A stretch of DNA of 64,000 bases from Dendrolimus kikuchii (Eukaryota > Arthropoda > Insecta > Lepidoptera > Lasiocampidae), in contig CM034401.1 of NCBI GenBank assembly GCA_019925095.2, positions 17,739,338-17,803,337 of the forward strand. Reading direction: 5' to 3'. This document shows, in pieces, positions 43,401 to 54,335 of this stretch (positions are counted from its first letter, which is position 1; every line of letters begins with the position of its first letter). The position numbers and the translations under genes are program-made. The notes under the pieces were generated by a model. That model did not search any database. It was not told the origin of the DNA and saw nothing but the letters and a program-made list of their open reading frames with translations.

Positions 43401-44216
43401 AAATTGCTAGTAATCTTTAAGATTTACCAATATCAGATGGTAAATAATATAAGGATTTAATGAAAAAAGATAATTGAAAGTTTGAAATCTAATACTTACT
43501 CTGAATACTGATCTTTTAGCTGTCATAGAGCTGTATTGTTCAGGTCTTTGAGGTAGGTTCGAAGAATACTGTAATAACCTAGCCCTGTCAGCAGCTTGAA
43601 GTTGCCGAGTGATGCACAATGGGCTTAGCTTTTGATGAGAATAGGTTGTTGATTCAAGACCACATAAACTCGAATTATATAGATAGTAATGAGCAATTAT
43701 AACTTGAACAAAGATGAAGATTTTAGTGTTGATTTTCCCTTATTAGTTCTGATCTGGACATAGTCCGATCAAAACTAGCAAGGTAGAAGTTGCAACAGTT
43801 GAAAGATGTTAACTTATTTAATTTGCACCGTTACATGTTGATAGCAGGAGAAAAATTTTTTGGTGTTGCCAAGAGTTCTATAACCCCTGACTTCATCTTC
43901 TACAAAGGCACTTTATTTCATGTTTTTCATCTGTGAAGTTAACTCACAAAGATATAATACTAATCTCAAGTATATAAATCTAAAAGGGCGTAAACAGACA
44001 TTTAATGTCTCAGCGAGGTTAACAACGCATCAGCTTCCTTAGAGTTGCAAACGGCAATGATTGACTAACTACTACTATCATCAGGTGGACCGTGTACCAT
44101 TGTGGCTACAAGCAAACATAGAAACACTATATTTTTCCATAAAACACACTCAAGTCATATGACGTTAAGTGAAGATACTTTATTCGCGAACCTGCCAAAT
44201 GTTAGTAGATAAATTT
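43401..44216. other. AT-rich DNA, no feature
   Basis: Nothing recognised. Confidence 0.4.
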
Positions 44217-44455
44217 GAAATAATAATAATAATAATCGCCCGACAAACACACATTGTACATCCCCAAGCTAAGCAAGTTATGCTTGTTATGGGTAATATA
44301 CAAGGACCACTCTGGGGCCGATCCCAGACACCAGGAGTATAGCAAATAACGGAAAGTTCGTTTACGAAATTTGCCATGCCAGGAATCGAACCCGGAGCCT
44401 CTGCGCTGCACTAAGGTCGGCCCAGTAAGGCTTAGCCCACTCAAGTACAGAGGTG
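44217..44455 (-). repeat. tRNA-derived SINE, family 2
   Basis: Best-preserved copy. The head, read from 44455, has GTGGGCTAAGCCTTACTGGG-type sequence and GGTTCGATTCCTGGCATGG. The body GTCTGGGATCGGCCCCAGAG follows, then a GATTATTATTATTATTATT tail. Confidence 0.85.
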
Positions 44456-44983
44456 GTCAGCGCAAGTGTACAATGTATATGTATATCTCAACACAGCTAC
44501 GTACGTGTCTAAACTACATTAACTCTTAAAAGGGGTCAAATTTAATATTATTTTTGTCTATAATCTGCCAGCTGCCATTAAAATTGCCGCGCCCACACCA
44601 AGAGAATTATATCGTCTCTTTTACTCTAATACAAATTTTATGTAGTTAGAGGGAGAAAGTATCAGTTCAACGTTTGTTTCAATTATCTGTATTTGACCAT
44701 AAATTTGTGTTGCTTCCCAATTAGCCGTGTCTGACAGTTCGGCAACAAATTTGTGGTGCTTCCATCTTAAAAGGTTAAGTCGATTTCTATCTGTAGTTCT
44801 TGTATAGCTATTATACTATTGTAAACATTAACGTTGGTGCCCAAATTACAGGCTTCGCCTAGCTTGGGACCAGTAGGTAACTAACAAATGTTATCAAACA
44901 CCATTGGATAACCTCCAGACAGGCGCACAAACAAACTTATTTTGTTAGTTGTGTGCTATTGGCTGCTCCACTAGACTCATGAC
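44456..44983. other. AT-rich DNA, no feature
   Basis: Nothing recognised. Confidence 0.4.
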
Positions 44984-45079
44984 TCCTATATCTTACCGAT
45001 TGTTATTTACCTTACTATCGGTTAATATTTGACATAAGCTAAATAGTAATAAATAAAGGAATAGTAAGCTAAAGGAACC
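44984..45079 (+). mobile_element. Foldback MITE, short copy
   Basis: Starts TCCTATATCTTACC and ends GTAAGCTAAAGGAACC. Contains TTACTATCGGTTAATATTTG. Same family as 55295-55423. The minus-strand reading frame to its right runs into it and loses coherence there. Confidence 0.6.
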
Positions 45080-45099
45080 AATCATTGTTATTCTTTCCA

Positions 45100-45364
45100 C
45101 CATCGCACCGCACTGTTCGCCATCGATTGGGTGTGCCTCTCTATTTCCTAGAGCCGCTTCGCTCATGTACATAATGTTTCTCAAGGAATATTTTTCATGC
45201 GCACCGTGGGGATTTGGAATGAGCTCTTTCCACAGCCTTATGATATGGGGTTTTTCAAAAAAGGTGTCATACAATTCATCCCAGGCCGATAGCGCATTGG
45301 GAACACCTTTGATGGTTGCATACATCCACTGGCAACGGTTAACGCTTTCCACCAGATGAATCAT
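45100..45364 (-). pseudogene. Unidentified coding-like fragment, part 2
   Basis: About 85 coherent minus-strand codons, with WMYATIKGVPNALSAWDELY, PHIIRLWKELIPNPHG, MSEAALGN and HPIDGEQCGAMVE. Composition is protein-like and GC-richer than the surroundings. I do not recognise the family. A foldback MITE cuts it on the downstream side. Part 1 (45800-46010) is in the same frame on the other side of a plus-strand retroposon. It could be a degraded host gene, a retroelement gene or an old viral insertion; nothing seen decides between these. Confidence 0.35.
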
Positions 45365-45539
45365 CTTGTCTGCTGTACTCTAGATATAAAAAAAGAATAT
45401 AATCATAATCTTGATTACATCCCTTAGGGCCGGCTTGATCGATGTGCTACCACGCTCTCACAAAATATGGGCGTCAAACGGTAAGCCTTGCGCTAATCCT
45501 GTTGCCCCCTTTCTCCGATTCCAATCCCATATACCATCT

Positions 45540-45785
45540 TACGGGTTCTCTGGAAGAGATCGCTTCGTATAAGACCGTCCATTGTGCATATTTAGAATAT
45601 TTTTTTGGCTATAAGTTTCTCTCTCTCTCTTTTCCATCCCATTCCTCCTGTCTGATCCCATTATTTCCTCTTACTAACCTATTCGCTTTATCCCATCCTA
45701 AAGACTGGAAATACGTTGGCTTCGCCCTTTCCATAAGCTGTGTCGACTCTCTGTGTGCCAGCATCGCAATAAAAAAACAACTAAA
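45540..45785 (+). mobile_element. Retroposon 3' fragment
   Basis: Contains GTTCTCTGGAAGAGATCGCT, GACCGTCCATTGTGCATA, a CT-rich tract, GAAATACGTTGGCTTCGCCC and a GCATCGCAATAAAAAAA tail. Related to the 3' UTR piece at 21418-21525. It interrupts the minus-strand coding-like sequence. Confidence 0.55.
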
Positions 45786-45799
45786 AAATTACGCAGGGA

Positions 45800-46010
45800 C
45801 GTAATTATTAATTGTCTTAAATCAATTAAAAGCAATGGTGACAACAATTGGCGTATCTCACCCTTAACGGACGCGGCAACTTGGATGCCCTGAAAACAAT
45901 GTTCCCACAATTCATCCAGTTTGTAATCTTTGCATGTCTCCCTGACACTTTTCCACTCGTTAGTCCGCGTCGTTATTTGTTTGTTGTCAGTCTGTTTGCC
46001 TGTCTGTCGC
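45800..46010 (-). pseudogene. Unidentified coding-like fragment, part 1
   Basis: The minus-strand translation is coherent from about 46010: TNEWKSVRETCKDYKLDEL, then LWEHCFQGIQVAASVKGEIR, and so on. It shares its frame with 45100-45364, suggesting one gene split by the retroposon at 45540-45785. The upstream end overlaps an 82-bp block repeated at 47815-47896. Function unknown. Confidence 0.3.
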
Positions 46011-46060
46011 TCAACAGCTCAACACCATTGTAAGCACAATTGGTGGCCACACAAAGCATT
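45979..46060 (+). repeat. 82-bp identical repeat, copy 1
   Basis: From GTTTGTTGTCAGTCTG to CACACAAAGCATT. By eye it is identical to 47815-47896 in the same orientation. Confidence 0.85.
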
Positions 46061-46555
46061 CTTGTAAGGTTTAAGTCAGTAACTGATAGCGGGCAAAGTT
46101 TTGTATCAGAGTAGATAGTTATTAGGTTGAAAGTGTTATTAATATGTTAAAATTCATAAGTCATTTGAAAAATAATTCAAGATTTATGGTTTTACCAAAA
46201 TCACATTTTACTGACTTATATTAATTCTTAAATTTAAGATTCGACTTAAATTAAGACGTAGCAGTACTTAAGTAAAATTATTTGGTTAATTTTATTTGTG
46301 AATTGGCATCATATCAAAATAATATTAAAAGAACCAATTTTTTCCATGGGCTAAATTTTGTTACGTAATTCATTTACCAGTCAGTCATAGATTTTCTGGT
46401 TTTACAATTTCATTTTCGAACCGGGAGGGTTATGAATGAGATTTCAGTATAATTCTCGATCCCTGTGAAACAAAGCTCTTTAAAAGCCCTTTTTATTCTA
46501 GTCTGCAAATATTATTTAGTGATAGTAAACATAGTGTTAACTAACCGGAAAATTT
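46061..46555. other. AT-rich DNA, no feature
   Basis: Nothing recognised. Confidence 0.4.
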
Positions 46556-46702
46556 AGTATAAGACGCCCTTCAGCCATATGGACCGACGATCTGCACAAG
46601 GTCGCCGGTGGGGGCTGGATGTAAACTTCTGAGGACCGGGATAGGACGCGCAAACTTGGGAACGCCTAGGTTCAGCAGTGGCCAACGGTTGGCTGGCGCC
46701 GA
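46556..46702 (+). mobile_element. RTE-like LINE A 3' fragment
   Basis: Matches the 3' part of the LINE at 63655-64000 (CGACGATCTGCACAAGGTCG) and continues through GGTTCAGCAGTGGCCAACGG. Frame broken. 5'-truncated. Confidence 0.65.
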
Positions 46703-46835
46703 CAGTAACCATTATCTGTTAATCACAATTAATAAATATAACAAAATAAATATAATATAATAAATGGTTATATTATTGACTGCACTGTATGTATAAAAAT
46801 TCTGACTTTTCCAAATCGCTGTAATTTATTTAAAT

Positions 46836-46925
46836 CTGCGTTATAACGATTTTAAACGCGGTATTTTACTTGATTTTTATATCGAAGTTTTGGCCCTTTT
46901 TCAGTAGCCGTTATCATGAAAGAGA
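46836..46925 (+). mobile_element. Partial foldback element
   Basis: Contains ACGATTTTAAACGCGGTATT and TCAGTAGCCGTTATCATG, matching the left arm of 57358-57533. Confidence 0.5.
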
Positions 46926-47479
46926 CTAGTCGTGAAAACTTATAAAAATATTCGCTATAATCTATTATTTTATACCATACTACTTAAGTAACGAGGAGTC
47001 AAGGCGAGAGGTGGTGGAAATCTGTTTACAATTTGCGTGTGTCAATCAATCCGTATTTCATGTATTATTCGAATTATATAACTTATGTATGTATTAGTAT
47101 AACAGGATACATAATTTGCTTAATAAGATTTATTCTACTTCTGACTTATTACATTAAAAAAAGTAAATATTTTTTTTACTTAACATTTATTGCTTACAGT
47201 TTTTTTTTTGCGATTATTAATTACACGACCTTATAAAAATATTGTTCTGTATAGCCCTTACGAAGATCATACGCAAATGTTTAGTATAAGCATTATACCA
47301 TAAAACACGTAAACCCGCATATGCTAAAAGGTATCGTAAGTGGTCCATACAACTTTTATAATATTATTAAAAGGCAAAAGGGCCGGTGTTTTGTCCTGCA
47401 CCTGCCGAATAACCGCTTCGAAATATCGGTTACGCATTTTTTTATTAATTGCTCGAAAAGGAAGCAAAGCCATTGTTAC
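46926..47479. other. AT-rich DNA, no feature
   Basis: Nothing recognised. Confidence 0.4.
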
Positions 47480-47760
47480 GAATTTGTAGGATGTAAATTC
47501 GTAAATGCCGTTTGATTTATCACAAAATTTATTAGAAGTACACACATGTAATTGACAGTTCTTACAAGTATAGCCGAATACAACAAAACCAGACCGTAGA
47601 GCAGAAAATTATCACATAAATCGCGCAAAGTTCGTCGTTATAAGATACTTGCTCCGAAAGTGCACTAGGTAACGCCTCGTTTGCAATCAGAACACGACTG
47701 GCGCATTTCCCGACTGACCGACCCTCATCCGTTTGTAAATTAGACATGGCCTCCTAGCAA
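47480..47760 (-). repeat. LTR-like fragment
   Basis: Diverged relative of 49625-50100. Shared blocks include TTTATTAGAA, TAGCCGAATACAACAA and AAATCGCGCAAAGTTCGTC versus AAACGCGCAAAATCCGTC. An ORF on this strand is not conserved in the other copy. Confidence 0.5.
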
Positions 47761-47814
47761 CCTGCCGCTCACTGGTTCTTGAAATTGTTAAATGGTCAGC
47801 TTAATGGCTTCCAT

Positions 47815-47896
47815 GTTTGTTGTCAGTCTGTTTGCCTGTCTGTCGCTCAACAGCTCAACACCATTGTAAGCACAATTGGTGGCCACACAAAGCATT
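47815..47896 (+). repeat. 82-bp identical repeat, copy 2
   Basis: Second copy of 45979-46060. It is followed by TTTATGGAATTACGACCTTC, which matches the LTR-like repeat at 49625-50100 in inverted orientation. Confidence 0.85.
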
Positions 47897-47972
47897 ATGT
47901 TTGTTTATGGAATTACGACCTTCTGCACACATTACATTAATGTTTAAGTAATAATTACCGCAAACTTAGTTA

Positions 47973-48165
47973 AATCCGTGCAGGAACGGAGTAAGGATAC
48001 AACTGCGGCCGGGCGGCTTGTCTTAAGAGGCGACAAAACAACTCAAAGCCTAGGTGGTAGGGTATTTGCCCATCTGTATGGCTACCAACCGTGGTCTAAA
48101 GCATGTCGCCATAACAACCTTGAGTTTTGTTTCTGCATTAGTGGCCAGATTCTAGTCTCCACATA
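47973..48165 (+). repeat. R300 repeat, 3'-truncated
   Basis: Starts AATCCGTGCAGGAACGGAG and stops near GATTCTAGTCTCC, without the A-rich tail. Confidence 0.8.
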
Positions 48166-48353
48166 CACACATACAATAAAATTGAACGGATACAATAAAA
48201 AAACTAAAGAAGTTTTCACAGATAAAATGTCACTTAATTTGATTTAACCTATTTAAAATATTTTACACATTAATGAGCTTTATAAAAACTGAATTATATT
48301 AATACATGACAGTGTTTTTTTTAGATCTCCTCAATTCTTTTATCTTTCTCTTT

Positions 48354-48651
48354 TATCCGTGCAGGAACGGAGAAAGAATGCAATTTTCTGCGGCCGGGCG
48401 GCCTGTCGTAAGAGGTGACAAAAGAACCCGCAGCTAGGTGGTAGGGTATTTGCCCGACTGGATGGCTACCACCCCTGGTCTAGAGTATGGCGCCATATAG
48501 CCTTGAGTAGTGTTACGGGTTCCAGTCTCCCTTAAGAGAGCAGCAGCGCATTTCTAGCAACTTTGGTGTTGCAAATGTCTATAGATGATGGTAACCGCTT
48601 TCCATTAAGTGGCCCGTCTGCCTGTCTGCTGAACTCCTGCAATAAAAAAAA
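48354..48651 (+). repeat. R300 SINE-like repeat
   Basis: Full-length plus-strand copy from ATCCGTGCAGGAACGG to CTCCTGCAATAAAAAAAA, about 190 bp after the truncated copy and in the same orientation. Confidence 0.85.
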
Positions 48652-49123
48652 TCCTGCGTCTTTACTATGTGGAATTCGGGAAAATACATCAGATATTAGT
48701 TCTAAGTAAATCTTTACTTACATAAGTAATAAAAAAAACTATAATTAGAAACAGACCAATCAATGCAACCAATAACATAGTTCATAATTAACTAGATCAT
48801 CATAACTTCGATTCTTGAACACATCATGAAATAATTAAGTCATAATCCATAAGAGAAAGCTCAAAATGAACCGTAGAGCGGAAGACTAACCTAATAAATA
48901 CGATATAAAACATCAAAATTGATTGACGTAAAAATGATAAGTTATTTATTGTTGCTTGTAAATCATATATAGAATCGTTACTTAATTATTTCGATATGAT
49001 TCCGTGATGATTGTAATCGTAAAATTGAGTTATTACGTAAAATATTTTGAAAATGCTAGATTAAAAGTGATTTTAAATCATAAGTCTTTTGTAAGTAAGG
49101 AAGACTGTAAGTACATAAGTATC
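48652..49123. other. AT-rich DNA, no feature
   Basis: Nothing recognised. Confidence 0.4.
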
Positions 49124-49435
49124 TTTTTTTTTAATGAGTTCAGCAGCCTGGCAGACTACCCAGCTGATGATGGAAAACGGTTACCATCGCCTAGGGACAT
49201 TTGCAACACCAAAGGCGTTACAAATGCGCTGCTGCTCTCTTAAGACCGACTGGAACGTGGCCACTAATGCCGGAACACAACTTAAGGTTGTTATGGCGAC
49301 ATACTTCAGAGCAGGGGTGGTTGCCATCCATTCAGGCAAATGCCCTACTATCTGGCTGTGGGTTGTTTTGTCGCCTCTTACGACACTCCTCCTGGTTGTA
49401 GGAAATTGTATTTTTTCTCCGTTTCTGCACGGATA
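49124..49435 (-). repeat. R300 SINE-like repeat
   Basis: Minus-strand copy from TTTTTTTTTAATGAGTTCAG to TCTGCACGGATA. Inverted relative to 48354-48651. Confidence 0.85.
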
Positions 49436-49544
49436 ATAAGTAAATAATCAAGTAACCAAGTCTAAAAATTACTAGCCTTTTTATTAAGTTTATGTCTAAT
49501 TTCATTTGTACACCCCTTTATGAGATAAATTAAAAATATTTATT

Positions 49545-50300
49545 TAAGCTTGGTTGTAATACCGGTAGACCGAAACGTACATGCCATGATCAAATAGCAG
49601 AAGTGTTAAAGAAACGCCAGGTAAAAAAATCTTAAATACTGTTACGAGTCACGAGACTCGAATTAAAATGCCGTTAGAATTACTATAGAGTTTATTAGAA
49701 CTATACAAACACGTATAACACAGGTACTAATATAACCGAATACAACAAGTCCAAACGTAATGCAGAAGGTCGTAATTCCATAAAACGCGCAAAATCCGTC
49801 ACTAAAAGATTCCCTATTCTGGTACACACGTATTGCTTCGCTCGTGGTTATCGTTCGACGGTCTCGTCCTTCCACCGGGGCATTGCTTTATACTGCACAG
49901 ATGCAATACGTCCGTCCGGCCGCGTGGGCTGAATTTCCTAGAATCAGTTTGTACTTCAAATCCGATACATCTAGCTAATGAGTCGACCGCAACGGCCATA
50001 AACGAGTACAATAAAATAATGGACTGTTCTCTAGAATAATTAGTAAACGCATGTCAATAAATAAGTAAACAAAAGAAGTTCAAATGCCGAAAGGTAATTA
50101 AATGTGTTTTTAAAGGTATGCAGGTGTGAATTTGTTTTTGTCGGCGTCTAGTTTGTAACAATACTAAATGATAAACGTGCATGTGTAAAGAGATTAATAA
50201 AAGTAAATGAAGCAACAGTTGCTTTCGGCATCGAAGCAAATGCAGATTCATAGAATCTGCCTATCCCCATGGGAAACAGGCGTGATAATATGTATGTAGT
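49545..50300 (+). mobile_element. LINE D 3' fragment split by an LTR-like insert
   Basis: The left part has GGTAGACCGAAACGTACATG and CCATGATCAAATAGCAGAAG. The right part has AAACGTGCATGTGTAAAG and CTGCCTATCCCCATGGGAAA, then CAGGCGTGATAATATGTATG. Together they match 41178-41400 read in reverse. About 475 bp of LTR-like sequence separates them. Confidence 0.6.
49625..50100 (-). repeat. Candidate solo LTR
   Basis: On the minus strand it has a TATA-like CAGTATAAAGC (near 49890) and, further on, a polyadenylation-like CTAATAAAC (near 49690). It ends beside GAGTCTCGTGACTCGTAACA. A diverged relative is at 47480-47760. This layout fits a U3-R-U5 LTR without internal genes. Exact ends and target duplication are not fixed. 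Confidence 0.45.
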
Positions 50301-52275
50301 GTATTAATTATTATTAGTAGAAAACGCACGAAATAAGTTGTTTTAAAAACTGGCTAGATGACGTCAAGATAGTTTATAAAAATCTGATCAATTAGTCAAA
50401 GCCGATAAGTCTTTAGATAAAATGTTAATTCAGCATATAAAGTATTCTAGTTTTGTGTTTATAAAGAAAATATTGAATAAATAATAATTATTACGGCATC
50501 TGTTTTATATATTATGCTAATTCTCATTAGGCAAAAGTAATGAATTTGATTCATTTTCATTTAGTAAAAAAATATTTGCCAATTTTGCGATATTAACATT
50601 CTTAAATCAACTGATATTGGCTATTTACTCGAGTATGATTGAATGTGTAGCAAATTGTTTTATAAAGGAATGTTTAAACTTAATTCGAACGATATTAAAT
50701 ATAACACAATTAAAATTTCCAAACATACTACTTACAATGCTTACGACCTATAAGTTCTATGACCCTCTATCAGGCTCTTTAAAAAAAGAGCTTTAAGCAG
50801 AGTTTGGTGTAGATTTTCTCTAAGAATAACATATTTAAGCGCCTTTAACACAGACACATTTAACTTACGTAATGAAATAATAAAATGTAAAAAGCTAAAA
50901 ATAAGTGGAATATTTAAAATATATATAGTATAACATAAAATTTCGTAATTGCGGTTACTATTAAATTATTTGTAATTTGTTTTAATATAATACTAGTAAT
51001 CCTGAAATTGCGCGACGTAATACAATTGGAGTGACTTTCTTATAAGGCTTCCATAGAGTAAAACATAATAAAATAACATTTAAATAATTATGTGATCATG
51101 GTTTGTGAAAAATAGCAGAAACGTCAAATTAAAATAAATACTTAATTAAAAATCAGTAAATACTTTAATAATGTGTCTTTTTCAAACACGTATAAGTTTG
51201 CAAACGCCTTTACGTAACAGGAAGTTGATTAATGAAATTTTATTAGAACGAGTAACAACTTTCAATATAAAGACACCGAGTTTTATTTCGACTTGTTTCT
51301 AAGCATGTACAGGCTTTGATTGCCGCCCAATATAAATTTCTATACGAATACATTATTACAATATCTATATGTCACATCAAAAGTAAAACAGATGTCTGTT
51401 TGTTCGTCATTTTTTTTAATAAATATGATATTGTGATTTTACAAAAAAAAACAGTTTTAAAATCCCTTCCCCATAAGGGTTCGCAGAGACAAAAGGCCTT
51501 ACTTATAATCGTTTCTTAAATTTAAAGAAACTGCTCAGCATCTGATTAGTGAAAATCTTACCCATAAACTCCTCTTTAGTCGAATATTTTTGGTACAAAC
51601 TGCGTTAATCATTCAAATTTCGTTTATCTGTGCTCCTCTTAGGTAAATGACAGATAATACGCGTTTATAAGTGAAAAAAAGATATTCATTCATTAGGGTC
51701 TGGTTCTGATTCTCTTACTTAACAGATTGCTAATCGTTTCTTAACAAGATTATTATAAGTAAGGCCGTAAGGCTCTTCATTTTCTAAGATCCTTGTGGAC
51801 GCCTTTCGCATTACTTACTTTAATTAATGTCTCACGAAAGAGAGTTCAAAATACTTTTTACTTGAGCTTAATTCTAAAGTTAGCAAAGTCATGGCAAGTG
51901 TGCTACGTTTCTCATCCCTATAATCTCGTACACTTTTTATTAGCCTTTTTTCACCCATTTTCATTACAACTACAAACCAGAAATATACCGAAATATTATT
52001 TATAATTACTGTACAAATATAAATGATATAGTAATACATAGATACATTTATGTAATTAATGAAATTTAAAAGTCAGTTGCATTACAGATCTTAAATAACA
52101 TGAAAGGAAATTCAACAAATATTAAAAGCGAAACCAAAAAGAATACACTTTCTGGGATTCAATATTAAGGCCTCAGTTCTGAAACCATAGTATAAATAAA
52201 ATAAAAAACCGTTTATTTATGCCTTTGCTTTAAAAGTGTTCCTATTTTCAGTCAATCTTAGAGTTGCAGTCTAAA
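50301..52275. other. AT-rich DNA, no gene seen
   Basis: Small frames only. No exon, RNA gene or repeat ends recognised. Confidence 0.4.
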
Positions 52276-52597
52276 ATTTTTTTTATTTTTTTTTATTACA
52301 GGAGTTCAGCAGACAGGCAGACGGCCCACTTGATGGAAAGCAGTTACCATCGCCTATGGAAATTTGGAACACCAAAGGTGCTACAAATTTGCTGCTGCTC
52401 TCTTAAGGGAGACTGGAACCTGATCGCTAATACTGGAACACAAATCAAGGTTGTTATGGCGACATACCTTTGACCAGGGGTGGCAGCCATCAGTCAGGCA
52501 AATGCCCTACCACCTGGCTGTGGGTTGTTTAGTCGCCTCTTACGACAGGCCGCCCGGCCGCAGAAAATTGTATTCTTTCTCCGTTCCTGCACGAATA
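52276..52597 (-). repeat. R300 SINE-like repeat
   Basis: Full-length minus-strand copy, T-rich at left with GGAGTTCAGCAGACAGGCAG, ending CCTGCACGAATA. Confidence 0.85.
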
Positions 52598-53376
52598 ACG
52601 TATCTTTAGTTGCTGTTCACAAATCGGAGTTTGAGACTTCAGGCAATAAAAAAAAAACACTACAATGTACTTCGAAATACGACGTACAATACTTGTAAAT
52701 TATCAGCACAATTGTGTAAATTCTATTTTCTAATCAAACAAATTCCTTCTTAGTAAAAACGACCAGAATTAGTACCTACAGAGTGAATTCAACTGTCTAT
52801 CGATTCTCAAACAAGCAGAATCGCCATCGCAGCCTAGCACACGGTGATAAATATAGTCATTCGTAATTAACGAGCACTATGACAATTTTACTGTTACCGA
52901 ATCAATGATTCGAAATTGGAGCCCGCTCGTAAAATATATTTTTTCTTTTCATTTTATTTATCTGTACCGCTTGTAACCGCACTTTATTGAATACTAGATC
53001 TTAATTACGACTTATCATGCAATCGTTTTGATTGTTTTTAAATACATTAACTGATAAAAAAAACCCTGAAAATAAGAGATTAGTAAAGAACTGCTGTTCT
53101 GGAAGAAATTTTGCGACACCCTTTAACCGCGTTCACTTGAAGCAGATGTGAAATATTTTTTGTCAAATCATACCTGCTTGCTAGGTAGCCATGAACAGAA
53201 ATAAGTACTCAACCCTACCAAGGCAAATTCTCCATATTAAAAACTATCATCAGTTGAAACTTAATTTGTTCAGTTATCAAAAGAGTTGAAGGTTACGAAA
53301 TATTTTTTATTAAAATGAATTTAATTGAAATTAGTCATGAACACTTTTCGATTGGCAAGCTATAATAGGCGTGTTT
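52598..53376. other. AT-rich DNA, no feature
   Basis: Nothing recognised. Confidence 0.4.
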
Positions 53377-53780
53377 ATACATACATACATACATAACTTC
53401 AAACCAGTTCCCTTGCGGGGTAGGCACGAACAACAGAGCGCCATTCAGGCTTATTCTTACACACCTCACTTGCTTCTTTGACATTCATAACTCTTGTCAT
53501 GCACGCTCGTCTGTTCTTAAGGCTCCTGACATCACCTTCTGCTAGTACACGATCAATTTGATCATGGAAGGTGTGTCGTGGCCTTCCACGACTTCTGCAT
53601 CCATCCACTTTTGCATTGTATGTATATCTGTTTAGTCATTCTTTCATCATGCATTCTTTCCACATGCCCGAACCACCAGAGCATTCCTTTCCTTACCTTC
53701 ACCCCGACACTCTCTTTCAGACCAACTCTCTTTCTTACTTCGGTATTACGAACGCGGCTACTACTACTACTACTACTACG
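53377..53780 (-). mobile_element. LINE C 3' fragment, longest minus-strand copy
   Basis: Read on the minus strand: KGMLWWFGHVERMHDERMTK, then a frameshift, then GRPRHTFHDQIDRVLAEGDV and RSLKNRRACMTRVMNVKEAS, ending in YPARE and a (TATG)n tail. W-x-G-H-V-x-R-M is typical of RTE-type C-terminal regions. A CTA/TAC microsatellite (53757-53779) marks the truncation end. Confidence 0.75.
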
Positions 53781-53841
53781 AGGCTTACATCTGTAGTATC
53801 GGTAGTGTGTTTATAAATCAATATAATTTGGTAAATAATAT

Positions 53842-54008
53842 GTCTCATCTAGTTATCAGATCCGTGAAGGTCGATCTTCTCCCGTCCACTGCTGGACGTA
53901 TGCCTCCCCAAGTTTGCGCGATCTATCCCGGTCTTCCGCTGTTTTTATCTCACCGGCGACCTTGCATAGATCATCAGGCCATCGGAAGGCGTCCTACGCT
54001 ACGTTGAC
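53842..54008 (-). mobile_element. RTE-like LINE A 3' fragment
   Basis: Reverse complement carries CGATCTATGCAAGGTCGCCG and GTGGACGGGAGAAGATCG, matching the 3' region at 63900-64000 and 46556-46702. Frame broken. Confidence 0.65.
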
Positions 54009-54139
54009 CGAGATGTGTGTATGTATGTATGCTCATTCACACATAATTGTGTATGGTTGGAGGATAAGTCGAATACAATACTGACCAGTTTCTAAGCTCC
54101 TGGCGATTGTACAGATGGTAGAAAAATTATCGCGATCGC

Positions 54140-54335
54140 AATGCCACCTTTTGCCTATATTCGTCAATATCATGGAAACTATGTCAATTATCGCGATAAG
54201 AAGTATTCTAATCGTTGAACCGGGATGTAAGCTGGCTTTTTGTCAAGTTTCATTTAAATCTGTTCAGTAGTTTTCACGTGAAGCTCTAACATCAACAACA
54301 ATGAACAAAAAAATGTAAAAGTTGTATTTTCGGAC
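54140..54335 (-). repeat. Interspersed repeat E, copy 2
   Basis: Read in reverse it shares TTCACGTGAAAACTACTGAA and AGATTTAAATGAAAC with 26990-27360. Confidence 0.5.

Noticed and set aside
45442..45804. 120-codon plus-strand ORF
   Set aside because: It spans a retroposon 3' region with a CT tract and A-rich tail, and shows no domain.
53757..53779. CRISPR-like or coding repeat
   Set aside because: It is a simple TAC/CTA microsatellite. No CRISPR arrays are expected or seen.
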